64,000 bases of DNA from Branchiostoma floridae (Eukaryota > Chordata > Leptocardii > Amphioxiformes > Branchiostomatidae), in NCBI RefSeq assembly GCF_000003815.2, contig NC_049984.1, positions 19,820,355 through 19,884,354 on the forward strand, read 5' to 3'. A model generated the notes under the pieces. It was not told the origin of the DNA, ran no database searches, and saw only the letters and a program-made list of their open reading frames with translations. Positions 31,474-41,754 of this stretch are shown here, in pieces (position 1 is the stretch's first letter; every line of letters begins with the position of its first letter). Position numbers and translations under genes: made by a program.

Positions 31474-31860
31474 AACATCCAACACTCCCATCTAACTAAA
31501 CTGAACCAGCCTCCACTGAGCCAGAGGCACAGTCCCCGAAGTCTGGGTTTCCAAGAGGCTGGACAGCTGTAACAATAGACCTAACAAACCCTGAGTAAGT
31601 TGGATGTTCTGCCATAATTACTTATCATCGATATCATCAGTGTTGTGTCACGATTTGATCCGCCGCCAATGGTAACGTTTTATTGTAGATAAATAATGTT
31701 TTGGGAGACTCCTTTTATGATCAGATGTTGCAAGTTCTGCTGAGTTCATTTCAGAAAGATATTGACTTTGTCGAACAGAGTATGACACTTCTCTATCGAA
31801 ATACATCTGTTGATATGGTCTGCACCAGTATGTTGCGTTGATTGATGTTCGCCTCTGGTC
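31474..31860. repeat. dispersed repeat, copy C
   Basis: The TIR segment 31474-31608 (AACATCCAAC ... GTTGGATGTT) is followed by sequence matching copies B and D up to about 31855 (GATTTGATCCGCCGCCAATG and TGTTGATATGGTCTGCACCA). The right part of the module is missing, so this is a truncated copy. Confidence 0.8.
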
Positions 31861-32799
31861 ATGCCGGCCTCCATTGTGCTTCGTCATCATCGGTTTCACA
31901 CACCCAGCACACCTGTTCTGCCAACGGCCTCTCCAACGCCTGGTGCCCTTGGATGACACGTCTCCATCAAGCACACCCTGCCGTCACTACGTCACATCAA
32001 CGCTAAGCGCGTCATCACACCACTCCGCCACGCCGTCGTCAATCCTGACGTCCTGGTCAGACTCTACTATCTGCGTGTGTGGGACTGCGCCTTCATATCC
32101 GTGCCCGACAGCAACACCGTCACGTGACACCTGACGTCAACAGTCTGCCTACACGCCACTGAGCCAGCCAACTCGCTGCTGCCAGTCAACATCTCCACCT
32201 GACGTCAACCACCTGCCTGTTGTGTGTGTTTCCTGCCTGTGGTAAACGACAAACCCTTGCGGACATCAGGCGTGCGTCAAGTCCTGACTTCTTTGTGCTA
32301 CCGAACAATCTGAGTAAACAGTTACAGTTCAGTGGGTGACTGAGGTTTGACGCAGTTCGACGTGTCTTGGTACCTACTTCCCCGTTACAAGGCCTTCTAC
32401 TGCGAATATGGCGCGAAGCCAATGTGCTGTTCAGTTCTCAGTTGGCTGAGTAGTCTTGGAGACCCGGGATGACTCCCCAGGGTTTTTATCCCCTCCCCCT
32501 TCCCCCCTGTGGAGAGGTCACTTTTTGTGTTTTATGTTTTTATAATTCTGAAATTGTCAGATTTCTTTCTTTTGATTGACTGGCTTCGTAAGGGCCCAGG
32601 TCCCAGCAATCGTTTTTATGTTTGAGAATCAATGGCGTTGTCATTGTTTCCCAGTCCGACTTTAGGATCCAGTGTCTTGTCAATTTGAGGATCAATGAAT
32701 CAGCATTGTTCCCCCGGATCTAAAATACAGATCCCAGTGTCCTCCAATTCAAATTTTATTTCTCCTATCAAATTGATCTGAAAGTCGAACTGTTTTTCT
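31861..32799. other. unassigned DNA before gap
   Basis: Rich in ACGTCA/TGACGT words (for example 31983, 32105, 32190) between 31980 and 32215. No ORF is supported; a long minus-strand frame at its right end exists only because it runs through the following N-run. Confidence 0.35.
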
Positions 32800-33728
32800 N
32801 NNNNNNNNNNNNNNNNNNNNNNNNNNNNNNNNNNNNNNNNNNNNNNNNNNNNNNNNNNNNNNNNNNNNNNNNNNNNNNNNNNNNNNNNNNNNNNNNNNNN
32901 NNNNNNNNNNNNNNNNNNNNNNNNNNNNNNNNNNNNNNNNNNNNNNNNNNNNNNNNNNNNNNNNNNNNNNNNNNNNNNNNNNNNNNNNNNNNNNNNNNNN
33001 NNNNNNNNNNNNNNNNNNNNNNNNNNNNNNNNNNNNNNNNNNNNNNNNNNNNNNNNNNNNNNNNNNNNNNNNNNNNNNNNNNNNNNNNNNNNNNNNNNNN
33101 NNNNNNNNNNNNNNNNNNNNNNNNNNNNNNNNNNNNNNNNNNNNNNNNNNNNNNNNNNNNNNNNNNNNNNNNNNNNNNNNNNNNNNNNNNNNNNNNNNNN
33201 NNNNNNNNNNNNNNNNNNNNNNNNNNNNNNNNNNNNNNNNNNNNNNNNNNNNNNNNNNNNNNNNNNNNNNNNNNNNNNNNNNNNNNNNNNNNNNNNNNNN
33301 NNNNNNNNNNNNNNNNNNNNNNNNNNNNNNNNNNNNNNNNNNNNNNNNNNNNNNNNNNNNNNNNNNNNNNNNNNNNNNNNNNNNNNNNNNNNNNNNNNNN
33401 NNNNNNNNNNNNNNNNNNNNNNNNNNNNNNNNNNNNNNNNNNNNNNNNNNNNNNNNNNNNNNNNNNNNNNNNNNNNNNNNNNNNNNNNNNNNNNNNNNNN
33501 NNNNNNNNNNNNNNNNNNNNNNNNNNNNNNNNNNNNNNNNNNNNNNNNNNNNNNNNNNNNNNNNNNNNNNNNNNNNNNNNNNNNNNNNNNNNNNNNNNNN
33601 NNNNNNNNNNNNNNNNNNNNNNNNNNNNNNNNNNNNNNNNNNNNNNNNNNNNNNNNNNNNNNNNNNNNNNNNNNNNNNNNNNNNNNNNNNNNNNNNNNNN
33701 NNNNNNNNNNNNNNNNNNNNNNNNNNNN
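32800..33728. other. assembly gap (929 N)
   Basis: The largest gap in the window. The flanks do not resemble each other. Confidence 1.
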
Positions 33729-34055
33729 CAGGCAGGGTACGGCTACTGCAAACCCGAATCTTACCAGTACTTTTGACAACACTCCCCCTTTTTCTTTGGA
33801 GCAGCTCATTGTCAATAGACTATATACGTCTGGTAACAATATAAATTTCTTCTCTTTTTCCACAGAGTATGGACCATAAATGTACAACGATCAGAGCGTA
33901 CAGCAACAGGTGAGATACTGCCTTTCCTATAGTTCTTGAACATTTGCACAAACCGGACAACCATGCTAATATGACTTTTTCATGTTAGTCATGTTACGAG
34001 ATTTTGGACAGCCTCTTTCTTCCCTGATTCCCATTGTTAAGAATATGCAGTGTAA

Positions 34056-34573
34056 ATACCGCAACTTTTAAAACGAATCCAATACCACTGTTCTCTTATT
34101 GTAACAGGTGCTGTCAAAGGATCACCGTACTCCTCAGCTTGTAAAGAACTTGGCTGGGAGACCTTATCGGACAGGAGGCATATTCATAGACTTCTATCGT
34201 TCTACAAAATCATTCATGGTTCTACTCGTAGCTATTTGTCTGACCTACTTCCTTCAATCATTTCCTCAACATGTTCGTATGACCTTCGCAACAAAATGAA
34301 TTTAAGATCACTCGGCGCTTCAACAAATCGCTTTTCAAAGTCTTTTGTTCCTTACTCATTAAGTCACTGGAACAAGTTAGACTTGGCAATACGTAGTTAC
34401 AGCTTCCTTAGGTTTAAAGTGCACTTGTTTAAATCTATCAAACCTGTCAAATTTAGATATTTTAGCTTTGCGCTTCCATCAGTCAATACACGAGTATACC
34501 ATTTGTACAGATTTATTGCATCTTTAAAACATCACAGGTTATTCTTTTTCCTTTTAATAGCGACACCGATATA
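34056..34573 (+). pseudogene. LINE ORF2 C-terminal remnant
   Basis: One open frame reads QYHCSLIVTGAVKGSPYSSA, then KELGWETLSDRRHIHRLLSF, YKIIHGSTRSYLSDLLPSII and later SFVPYSLSHWNKLDLAIRSY. This is the standard region after the reverse transcriptase in CR1/RTE-like non-LTR elements (Q..AA..ITGA..G, LGW..L..RR, YKI..G, WN.L). It ends at TAA 34571-34573. The RT catalytic part is absent, as expected for a truncated insertion. There are no frame breaks, so the piece is fairly young. Confidence 0.75.
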
Positions 34574-35086
34574 AGTTGTCTTAACTTGAGTGGGCCGCTA
34601 CTTGTCTGTTATTTTGCCCTTATGTGTTTATTCAATAAAAAAAATTTAAATTTTAAAAAACACCGCAATGCGGCCTGCATGCCAACAGGATGTACCAATA
34701 AGTGTTTTTTTTGCAACTGTTTGATACTTGATACCCTTAGACAATACAAGGAGTGTACAAGGACACATGTTGGCTTAGTTGAAAACCAGTTCATTCAAAT
34801 TATACAAGATTTCGGCTGTTTTCCTGACTTTGTATTACGGGCACGGCTGTTTGTATCTTAAGCTTAAAATGAATCGTATCCCAGGACCTGGAAGGAGTTC
34901 ACACTTTCTCAAACATATCATATCGGAACAAAAGGAACAAGTTGGATTGTTGATAAAACAAGACGGATTGTTGATAATGCAGGTTGTACATCAGGTACTC
35001 GGCGATCTACCTGCAGTACAGTCCCCGATTATGTGGCAGACCTAACATAAGGTTCCCTGAATTTTCTATTTGGTTCAACAAAACAC
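34574..35086. other. unassigned spacer with small ORFs
   Basis: Short frames (34586-34861 and 34779-35045) have no recognised motif. An A/T-rich tract follows the LINE piece and may include its 3' tail. Confidence 0.3.
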
Positions 35087-35330
35087 CGCCAAAAAGAGCT
35101 TTATGACAGAAAGGTACATGGTAAACCATATGAAATCGGAGATCAGGTACTCCGTCTAAAGCATTCTATTCAAAAGGATTCGCAAGTTGGGCAAAAAAAT
35201 TTCTGGCCCTTACACTGTTTTGCCAGGATAGGCGATTCTGACTATAAACTCAGGAACAACAAATGAGGACGAGAGGAGGTAACGACACACTTCGAGGACT
35301 TTTTATCCCCCAGGTCTTAGATACAGTCTT
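35087..35330 (+). pseudogene. Ty3/gypsy integrase C-terminal relic
   Basis: The frame RQKELYDRKVHGKPYEIGDQ, then VGQKNFWPLHCFARIGDSDY and KLRNNK-stop (35264-35266), matches the end of gypsy-type integrases: YDrkvhGkpyevGDqVl followed by the K..W.GPY chromodomain-like GPY/F motif. After the stop a shifted frame gives VTTHFEDF, equivalent to the terminal VHFDRL motif. Two frame disruptions make it non-functional. There is no visible LTR nearby. It is about 30 kb from the gag relic and not obviously the same insertion. Confidence 0.65.
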
Positions 35331-35420
35331 TGAACTTTGAACCAGCCAGACGTCGACGTCGGAACCGACCCGGGGAGCCCATAACCCGGGACAAAGTCCC
35401 TCTGTTTTTTCTCCCCTTAA

Positions 35421-36170
35421 TGCACAGGGGCAGAACCAGGCTATATCAACGCCACCAGAGATGGGGCGCCGTCCCCCCGACCTTTCACTCGAGTCTACAC
35501 AGCAGTTGGTGGCTCTAGAGACCTTGTCCGGCAACAGCACGTCTCGGAGAACGAGGGTACCACTCAGCGAGTCTCGAAGAACGAGAGTACCACTCAGCAC
35601 GTCTCGGAGAACCAGGGTACCACTCAGCACGTCTCGGAGAACCAGGGTATCACTCAGCACGTCTTGGAGAACCAGGGTATCACTCAGCACATCTCGGAGA
35701 ACGAGAGTGTTGAAGAAACCGAAGCTCCAATGGATGACTCGGGTTTTTTAGAAATCGATGACGAGGCAATCTCTGACACACTGACGGAAGACTAGCTCCT
35801 CCCCGACAATTTCGTTGCCATTGCCTACGAGGAGGGCTGGTTCCTAGGAGAGATAGCAAGTGTGAATGGTAAAGACCTCTCCATTGTATTTCGAAAGAAG
35901 TCAAGAAAAAATTGCTTTTACTTTGAAGCACCTGGTCAGCCTGCAGAATCTGTGGACAGGAAGTTTGTATTCACTTCTGTAGAACTTTACAAGCTATCCA
36001 CGTACACCAGATTCTGCGGACTGACCAACTACGACCAAATTTGCTGCGCATTTAAGCAGTATAGCTCTAAATCACTCACTCGTCCCGTATATTTTCGTAA
36101 ACTCATTTGGCAAGTCACGGTTATTACCATCAAAATTCTGGTCTTTGTCATTTGTTGTTATCTGTCCTAG
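35421..36170 (+). pseudogene. acidic-repeat ORF with in-frame stop, transposon-associated
   Basis: One frame runs from about 35421 through six 10-residue units of the form QHVSENQGTT (35532-35705, 30-bp DNA period), then EETEAPMDDSGFLEIDDEAI, and meets TAG at 35793-35795. The same frame stays open to 36170, reading NFVAIAYEEGWFLGEIASVN and FRKKSRKNCFYFEAPGQPAE. The EEGWFLGEI segment resembles a small barrel-like module that often ends animal transposon proteins; this is recall, not a search. The stop splits the repeat tail from the module. It lies just after the gypsy integrase relic, where gypsy-like elements often carry an extra ORF. Confidence 0.45.
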
Positions 36171-36559
36171 GGCCTGTCGGGAGTTCGCGAGATTTGTACA
36201 TTGTATTATATTGTTATGTTTATGGTCTTTAATCCAAACAGTTTGAAATTGCTCAGTTGAGAGAATTACATTTAACAGTTAACGGATATGTAAGGATATG
36301 TGCTGCGCTTTTTAGCTTTTAGTTCCGTATAACGTCTGTCGTTACTTAACATTTTACTGTGTACAGGATGGAGCGACGGGTGTACTAGTACTGGGACCAA
36401 CTTCAGCCATGACGTACAGAAGGTCTTGTCAAAAATTGTATCCCATCGTGACTTTTAAAGGTCAATGACAACCAGTTCCCAACATTTATTCTTTAGACTG
36501 TGAACGAGATCCTGGATGTAAACCGCTTCTGTTGTTCAGGGATCTTCAATGCTGCTATT
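36171..36559. other. unassigned spacer
   Basis: A/T-rich, with no ORF or repeat that I can support. Confidence 0.4.
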
Positions 36560-37205
36560 TCCAATTTTCTATAGAAAAGTGATTATTCAATCGTCCAAAC
36601 ATCCAACACACCCATCTAACTAAGCTGAACCAGCCCCCACTGAGCCAGAGGCACAGTCCCCGAAGTCTGGGTTTCCAAGAGGCTGGACAGCTGTAACAAA
36701 AGACCTTACTAACAAACCCCGAGTAAGTTGGATGTTCTGCCATAAGCCAAATAACTAAAAATCGATGTCATCAGTGATGGGAACGTTTCATGGTTGTTGA
36801 ATATTGTTTTGGGAACCTCCTTTTTTGATCAGATATTGCAATCTGTGCTGACTTCGTTTCGGAAAAAATAGAGGCTTTGTCGAACAGAGTATGCCAGTCC
36901 TCTATCAGAGTTGCACAGCTGTCGATGTTCTATCTGGTCTGCATTGATGCTTGCCTCATCTCCGGAGCTTCTGTACAGGAAGTACAAATTAAGAACCAAG
37001 ATTAGTTGTGTACTAGTAACAATCAATTTTCTTAGGTCTACCAATAGCTGGTATTTTTTAGCCAGCAGAGAGAAGTGCAGACAGTTGATGATTAACGGTA
37101 GATATATTTCATTAAACTTTGATTAAAGATAGATTAACATAATACATTAACATTTCTTCACGATTTGGATAAACATTATCATAATACTAGAATTCGGGGA
37201 CCTCA
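36560..37205. repeat. left repeat module, copy D (5' part)
   Basis: The 139-bp TIR segment (36598-36736) plus downstream sequence matches copy B through GAGCTTCTGTACAGGAA, AGATTAGTTGTGTA and GGTATTTTTTAGCCAGCAG (about 37060). The match is then interrupted by a 1.1-kb TIR insertion and resumes at about 38310. Confidence 0.8.
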
Positions 37206-38291
37206 TACCTCCATGAAATATTTATTACTTTTTTGTGGATGGTATGTATGTTTATAGTCGGTTGTATTTGAGAGTAATGGTTATATAATATAAATGTTAT
37301 GGGAAAGTAGTGGTGTATTTATTTAATGACACAGAGGATGTCCATCTGATTAGTAATTATCAAAATGTGACACTTAATTGTGTAATGTGCGTTTATAAGG
37401 TCGACGGCATATGGTAGCGTGGTGTTCCTTAAGCTTGATGTTTGGCATTTAAAATGTCTAAGGTTGTCAGCATTATTGAGGTTCGACTATGTGCCTCAGA
37501 GCTGTGTGGTGGGAGGAAGTTGGGAAACTCAGAAAGAAGAAGGGATGTGGCCAACTTTAGTCAGATGGTGATTTGATTTTCCACCAATATGTCATAACAT
37601 CAGCTGTGCACACGGTACAAAAACGAGATGCACACTTTCCTCTGACAGCCCTACACCAACTGTAAGATGAATACTTGGCTCCAACCCCGTCTGCTAAAAA
37701 AACAAGTACCATTGGCTACGAAAGAGACAACTAACAACTGTCCCTTATCGTAACAAAATCAGAACATCTGTGTCGCCCATAAAACTTCTGACACCCAACC
37801 CAGATGAGAGGACCTAATGGCATTTTAATCACCATGTCACTCAAATCAGCAGTACAGTATGTGAGACATCCATACCTGTTAAGCATTATCGTTAAATGTA
37901 CCTCAACTTCTTACAATTATACTTACGCTTCACATCTCCATGATATCCTAAGCAGACCTAAATAAAACTAATTATCATATTTAAAAAAACTCGGGGTTCC
38001 CCAAACAGCTGTCACCTGACCATCTGCTTGGAGCTAAGCCCATTAACAAACACATAAAGCACGATGCCTGTACCAATATATCTCAAATATAGGGGTGATT
38101 TGTGATATTATTACATCAATTATAACGACAGATACGGCTCCCAAAATCTCATCGATTCGAGCTTTCATCACAGCCCACTAACACAACAAGTATGAAACCA
38201 ATCCATCCAGCCGTTCTTGAGTAATCATCTACACAGACAGAGACACATAACAGAAAATATAACCTCCATTCCATGACATTTCATGGAGGTA
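37206..38291. mobile_element. 1.1-kb TIR element nested in repeat copy D
   Basis: The ends are TACCTCCATGAAAT (37206-37219) and its exact reverse complement ATTTCATGGAGGTA (38278-38291), consistent with a TA target duplication as in Tc1/mariner-like elements. The interior is A/T rich, has no transposase ORF, and near the right end reads ACACAGACAGAGACACATAA. It splits sequence that is continuous in copy B, which supports a real insertion. Confidence 0.75.
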
Positions 38292-38580
38292 ATAAAGCAC
38301 GAATACGATGTGTGATATGTTCAACCAGTTCGAGAATTTTGAGTAGACCGATCCGGTCCTCCAACACGTAAACAAGATAATCCATCACAGATGTCAGCCG
38401 CGGTCGGCCCTCACACTTTCAATTCTTTAGTAATTCTGTCACAAATTGCGGTCGAAAAACAGCTTAATATCGTCGACATAGTACAAGATCCTGGCTAGCA
38501 TCAAAAACTAGAAGTTCGGGACAAAACCTGAGGGTATGGACAAACTGACGTGTTGGTTTGAGACACATTCCAAACGCTGC
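38292..38580. repeat. left repeat module, copy D (3' part)
   Basis: Resumes the match to copy B: GTGATATGTTCAA, AACACGTAAACAAGATAATC, CACAGATGTCAGCC and ACTAGAAGTTCGGGAC, ending with TGAGGGTATGGACAAACTGA, exactly where copy B runs into N. The sequence beyond (GTGTTGGTTTGAGACACATT onward) may therefore show what copy B's gap contains. Confidence 0.75.
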
Positions 38581-38980
38581 CTTACACAACATGGCGTGGA
38601 TAAAGGATACGGCAGAATCAATCGATGTTCCTAACCAAGATTTCTAGAACATTGACACACGGGCAACCACAGTCTTTAAAAATAGTCTTCCTGCATAAGA
38701 ACAAAAATAGCAGGACAATTTTTGGAAGGAAAAAATACCTCTAACGGGGTACCTACCTCTCGCTACCGCCCTTCTTCTCCAACTGAAGCTGCCCTCTTGT
38801 GCGCCGGAAATGCTGTACATATCCATCCGCCATCAAACAGGCCGACTGTATAGCAGCAAATAATTCATCGTGAACAACTTCTTTTTGTTTAATTCTTAGG
38901 CAAATATTATACCAAAGCTGGGAATAATGCCGGTGATCTAAAATCTAGCTCTCATTCGATGGATGCTCCCTTCTTGTTAT
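38581..38980. other. spacer between left and right modules
   Basis: About 400 bp with no resemblance that I can see to the helicase/DUF6589-like region. No ORF above 60 codons is convincing. If the modules are element ends, this is the whole interior of a short non-autonomous copy. Confidence 0.4.
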
Positions 38981-39124
38981 GAACTATTTTCTGGCGGCAC
39001 TTGAGTACATCTTGTCTGAGGAGGGTATTCGGTGTCTAGGGATTGAGAGGCTCATGTAGGGTTTGTTAAACCGGAGTGGTTTTGGATGATGCAGAAAATG
39101 CAAACTGGTTTTGTTTTGTGACTT
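38981..39124. repeat. right repeat module, copy 2
   Basis: Starts GAACTATTTTCTGGCGGCAC and matches 20384-20525 along its length, with small differences such as TTGAGTACATCTTGTCTGAG. It ends at GTGACTT. Confidence 0.8.
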
Positions 39125-39180
39125 ATTATACAACCTAATCAAAACACGGCGTGTTATTATATGTGTCATAACTTTCAACT

Positions 39181-39438
39181 GTGACTTTGCATAAAAAAAT
39201 TCCCCTTCTACAGCAAAATAAAATCACTTCAAGTAGCGGTGGTGGTCGCGGCTACATACCAACGTCATCAGCAAGGGGCCGCAGCTTCAGGGGGCGTCGC
39301 CAGACCCCGTACTACAACCCAGCCCCGAGGCGAGGGAGGGGAAGAGGCCGGCCGGGGCCTCAGTCCGATGACGCGTGCTTCAACTGCGGAAAACAAGGAC
39401 ACTGGGTTCGGGGTTGCCCCGAAACCCCAAGGAAGTAG
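39181..39438 (+). pseudogene. RGG-rich zinc-knuckle ORF (gag-like C-terminus)
   Basis: The frame encodes a Gly/Arg-rich stretch (SSGGGRGYIPTSSARGRSFR ... RRGRGRGRPGPQ) and then one CCHC zinc knuckle, CFNCGKQGHWVRGC (39376-39417), spacing C-x2-C-x4-H-x4-C, ending PETPRK-stop. Such tails bind RNA or single-stranded DNA and are typical of gag-like proteins of LTR and tyrosine-recombinase retroelements, although cellular proteins have them too. There is no upstream capsid-like domain in frame, so it is partial. Confidence 0.6.
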
Positions 39439-39597
39439 GGAAGATAAAAAAAAAAAATCTTCTCGTGAAGTTGGGACGCCAGTAACCGAGGGAAATACAG
39501 ATGTGCGTATATAACGATTGAAGAGTGTCAGGGCTCTTGTCCCGGTGTTGGGCAGCTGTAGCGCACTTTAATTCGTTTTTGTTGTTTTCGTTTCTAG

Positions 39598-40035
39598 TTT
39601 GATTCTCAGCCGATACACCTTACCAAGGGACCTTTGCAACGTTTGGTTGGGACGACCTGCTTGTTGATAAGGCAGCGTAGTAATGGAGCTTTTCAAGAAG
39701 ATGACAAAGGAAAACTGCAAAGGTACTGTATAGAGACAATTGATGGCAACCATCGCTTGGAGGCCCAGCGCAGAGCACTAATGGAAGCAACAAGTGTGGA
39801 AGAAAGGGAGATTTTCTCCAAGAGAAATGTTACTCTGTACGTTGGCCTACAAGATGACATCTGCCTCGCTGCTGGCATATATCATAAATACACAGTTGGA
39901 ACGCAGCACATGTCCATGAGCGACAATCCTACTAACATTCCTGAAGACAATAGAGGAACAACTCAAGGACAACAGTTCCTTAGAAGGTTCAGGGGCCCAC
40001 ATCCGGGACAAGATCCTCCGACTGCCAGCAAATAA
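39598..40035 (+). CDS. ParB-like fold ORF (last exon?)
   Basis: After an acceptor (CGTTTCTAG) the frame opens FDSQPIHLTKGPLQRLVGTT and continues KGKLQRYCIETIDGNHRLEA (around 39715-39768), then VTLYVGLQDDICLAAGIYHK and MSMSD. The IDGNHRLEA element is the hallmark G-x-HR loop of ParB/sulfiredoxin-like domains, and the following DICLAAGIYHK fits the helix that comes next in such domains. ParB folds hydrolyse or bind nucleotides and bind DNA in bacteria; in animals such domains occur in poorly studied, often transposon-linked genes. It ends at TAA 40033-40035. Being open throughout, it may be functional. Confidence 0.5.
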   Translation, partial: FDSQPIHLTKGPLQRLVGTTCLLIRQRSNGAFQEDDKGKLQRYCIETIDGNHRLEAQRRALMEATSVEEREIFSKRNVTLYVGLQDDICLAAGIYHKYTVGTQHMSMSDNPTNIPEDNRGTTQGQQFLRRFRGPHPGQDPPTASK

Positions 40036-41412
40036 CAAGCACGTTTTGGTACTTATTTTTTCAACTTGACATCACACACCAGCCTTCTGAATACATGTAT
40101 CATATTATTTACTTAGTTTACTTTTAGATGTAAAAATATTTTAATGATGAGTTCATTCTGCTTTGTTCCTTAAGTCATGGTCACATAAAACGTAGCATGT
40201 TCCTACAAATTAGTAAAATGTACAATAGCTTAGTCCTGAATAAAATTGATTAAAAAATGATTGACAACTGATGCCAGAGACAGGCTAGGGCTGACCAATG
40301 GATCTGTTCCAGCAATGAAACCTCCATCTTCTTCATACACATGTATTATACATGTGTCTGAAACATACAAGCAGCTATGATTGTGAACAAACCAACCAAT
40401 CACAGAAAAACCATCTGTTAATCCCTGACTTTGTTGATTCGCACACTCAGCTCGAGAGTAATCATGAGATAGCGAGAGATGGGCAGACGGCCATCATTTT
40501 GCGTACAAGTAAGTCGAAGCCTTACCTTTTGTAAATTAGATGCACTAATATACTTCACATATGGTATTAGGGTGAATAGTCAAACCAAGCACCATATTTG
40601 CACTGCAATCATCCCCCATTAACAACTTCCCTATACTATAGAGCATGCATCAAGCTGTGTCATTTTCTTTACTTTTCAATTCATTCGAATCACAAGCAGG
40701 ACCCCACTGCCACTAGTTTTAATAACAGGTGATACAGGTGAAAATTTCAAACTCATTATTTTTACTTCAAATTTTGTGGGTGGATAGGGCTCGTCACAAG
40801 AGATCTTGAATTATAACTGGTATTTGGAATATTAATTTTGTTGAAAATATTTTTGTACAAAAGCTATGTAAAGAAAGTATCATGTAAATGAACCTCTTAA
40901 GTAGCTCCTGGTGCGCTCAATTTTTTTTGTAGTCAATGAAGTATACAACATTAGATGCTGAAACAACTTGGCCAGTGTTTCCTACAGTCAGTACGTCCCT
41001 TTGCCTTCAGAAGCTGTCAAGCTTCAAAGTAACTTGCGTAATCAAGTCTTGGCCGGGACAACATCGATTGGCTGGATGAGACCATAAGCGGTGGCGGGAC
41101 ATTTCACCTTGTGGATGGTATACTAATATAGCTGTCCAACCCAAGATGACAGTGTTCACTGTAGAAGCCCTCCCTTCAGTGACTAAAACGAAGAGAAGAA
41201 GCATAAATGCCCGGCAGCCAACGTTGCCAACCTGCAGTTTTGGACAAAAAAGTCCCTCAGGACTCACATATACTGGTGCATGAAAAACTGTGGCTGCGAC
41301 AAAAACTAGCTCCTCAAATACATGGATACCATCTTTAAATACTACAAGGTAACAAGTTAACCCTACTATCTCAAATTGTTGACACTAGGTTATTCTTTTC
41401 TATAATAGTCTG
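40036..41412. other. A/T-rich spacer
   Basis: No gene supported. AATAAA near 40241 could serve the ParB-like ORF (about 200 bases after its stop). A short run of relic coding text lies around 41010-41270 on the minus strand, with no recognised motif. Confidence 0.35.
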
Positions 41413-41736
41413 GTGAGGAGGACGAGACAACACGTAGTGAGGCGGCGGCTGGGTTTACGTATGGACCCGTCACTAACTTGGAATCTTCATAACAAATATC
41501 TTGTAACAAAACTCTCAGGAAACTTAGCCTATGTTAGAAGATATGCTTGTTCTATACCTGGTGATGTGTGTAAGCTGGTACTTCAAGCCCTGGTGCTATC
41601 AGTCTTGAACTATTGTTCACCTGTACTGGCCAGTGTGTCAGAGTCATGTTCAAAAAAACTACAAGTGATACAAAACAAGGCTTGTAGGCTGGCTCTGAAA
41701 TGTCCTAGAATATTCCTATATGATCATGGATTATAA
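41413..41736 (+). pseudogene. LINE reverse-transcriptase tail
   Basis: The frame reads LGLRMDPSLTWNLHNKYLVT, KLSGNLAYVRRYACSIPGDV, CKLVLQALVLSVLNYCSPVL and KKLQVIQNKACRLALKC, the region after the RT catalytic core in jockey/CR1-like elements (LG..D..L.W..H, LR, LY.ALV.P.L.YCS, L...QN...R). Cut off upstream and downstream, it is a fragment lying just before the next gene's exon. Confidence 0.75.
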
Positions 41737-41754
41737 TTCATACTCTCTTTTTAG

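Noticed and set aside
32700-33887. 395-codon minus-strand ORF
   Set aside because: Almost all of it is the 929-N gap; the real sequence at each end is short and shows no domain.
5085-35330. Gag relic and integrase relic as two ends of one gypsy element
   Set aside because: They are 30 kb apart with unrelated elements between, no LTR pair is visible, and the helicase locus lies inside the interval.
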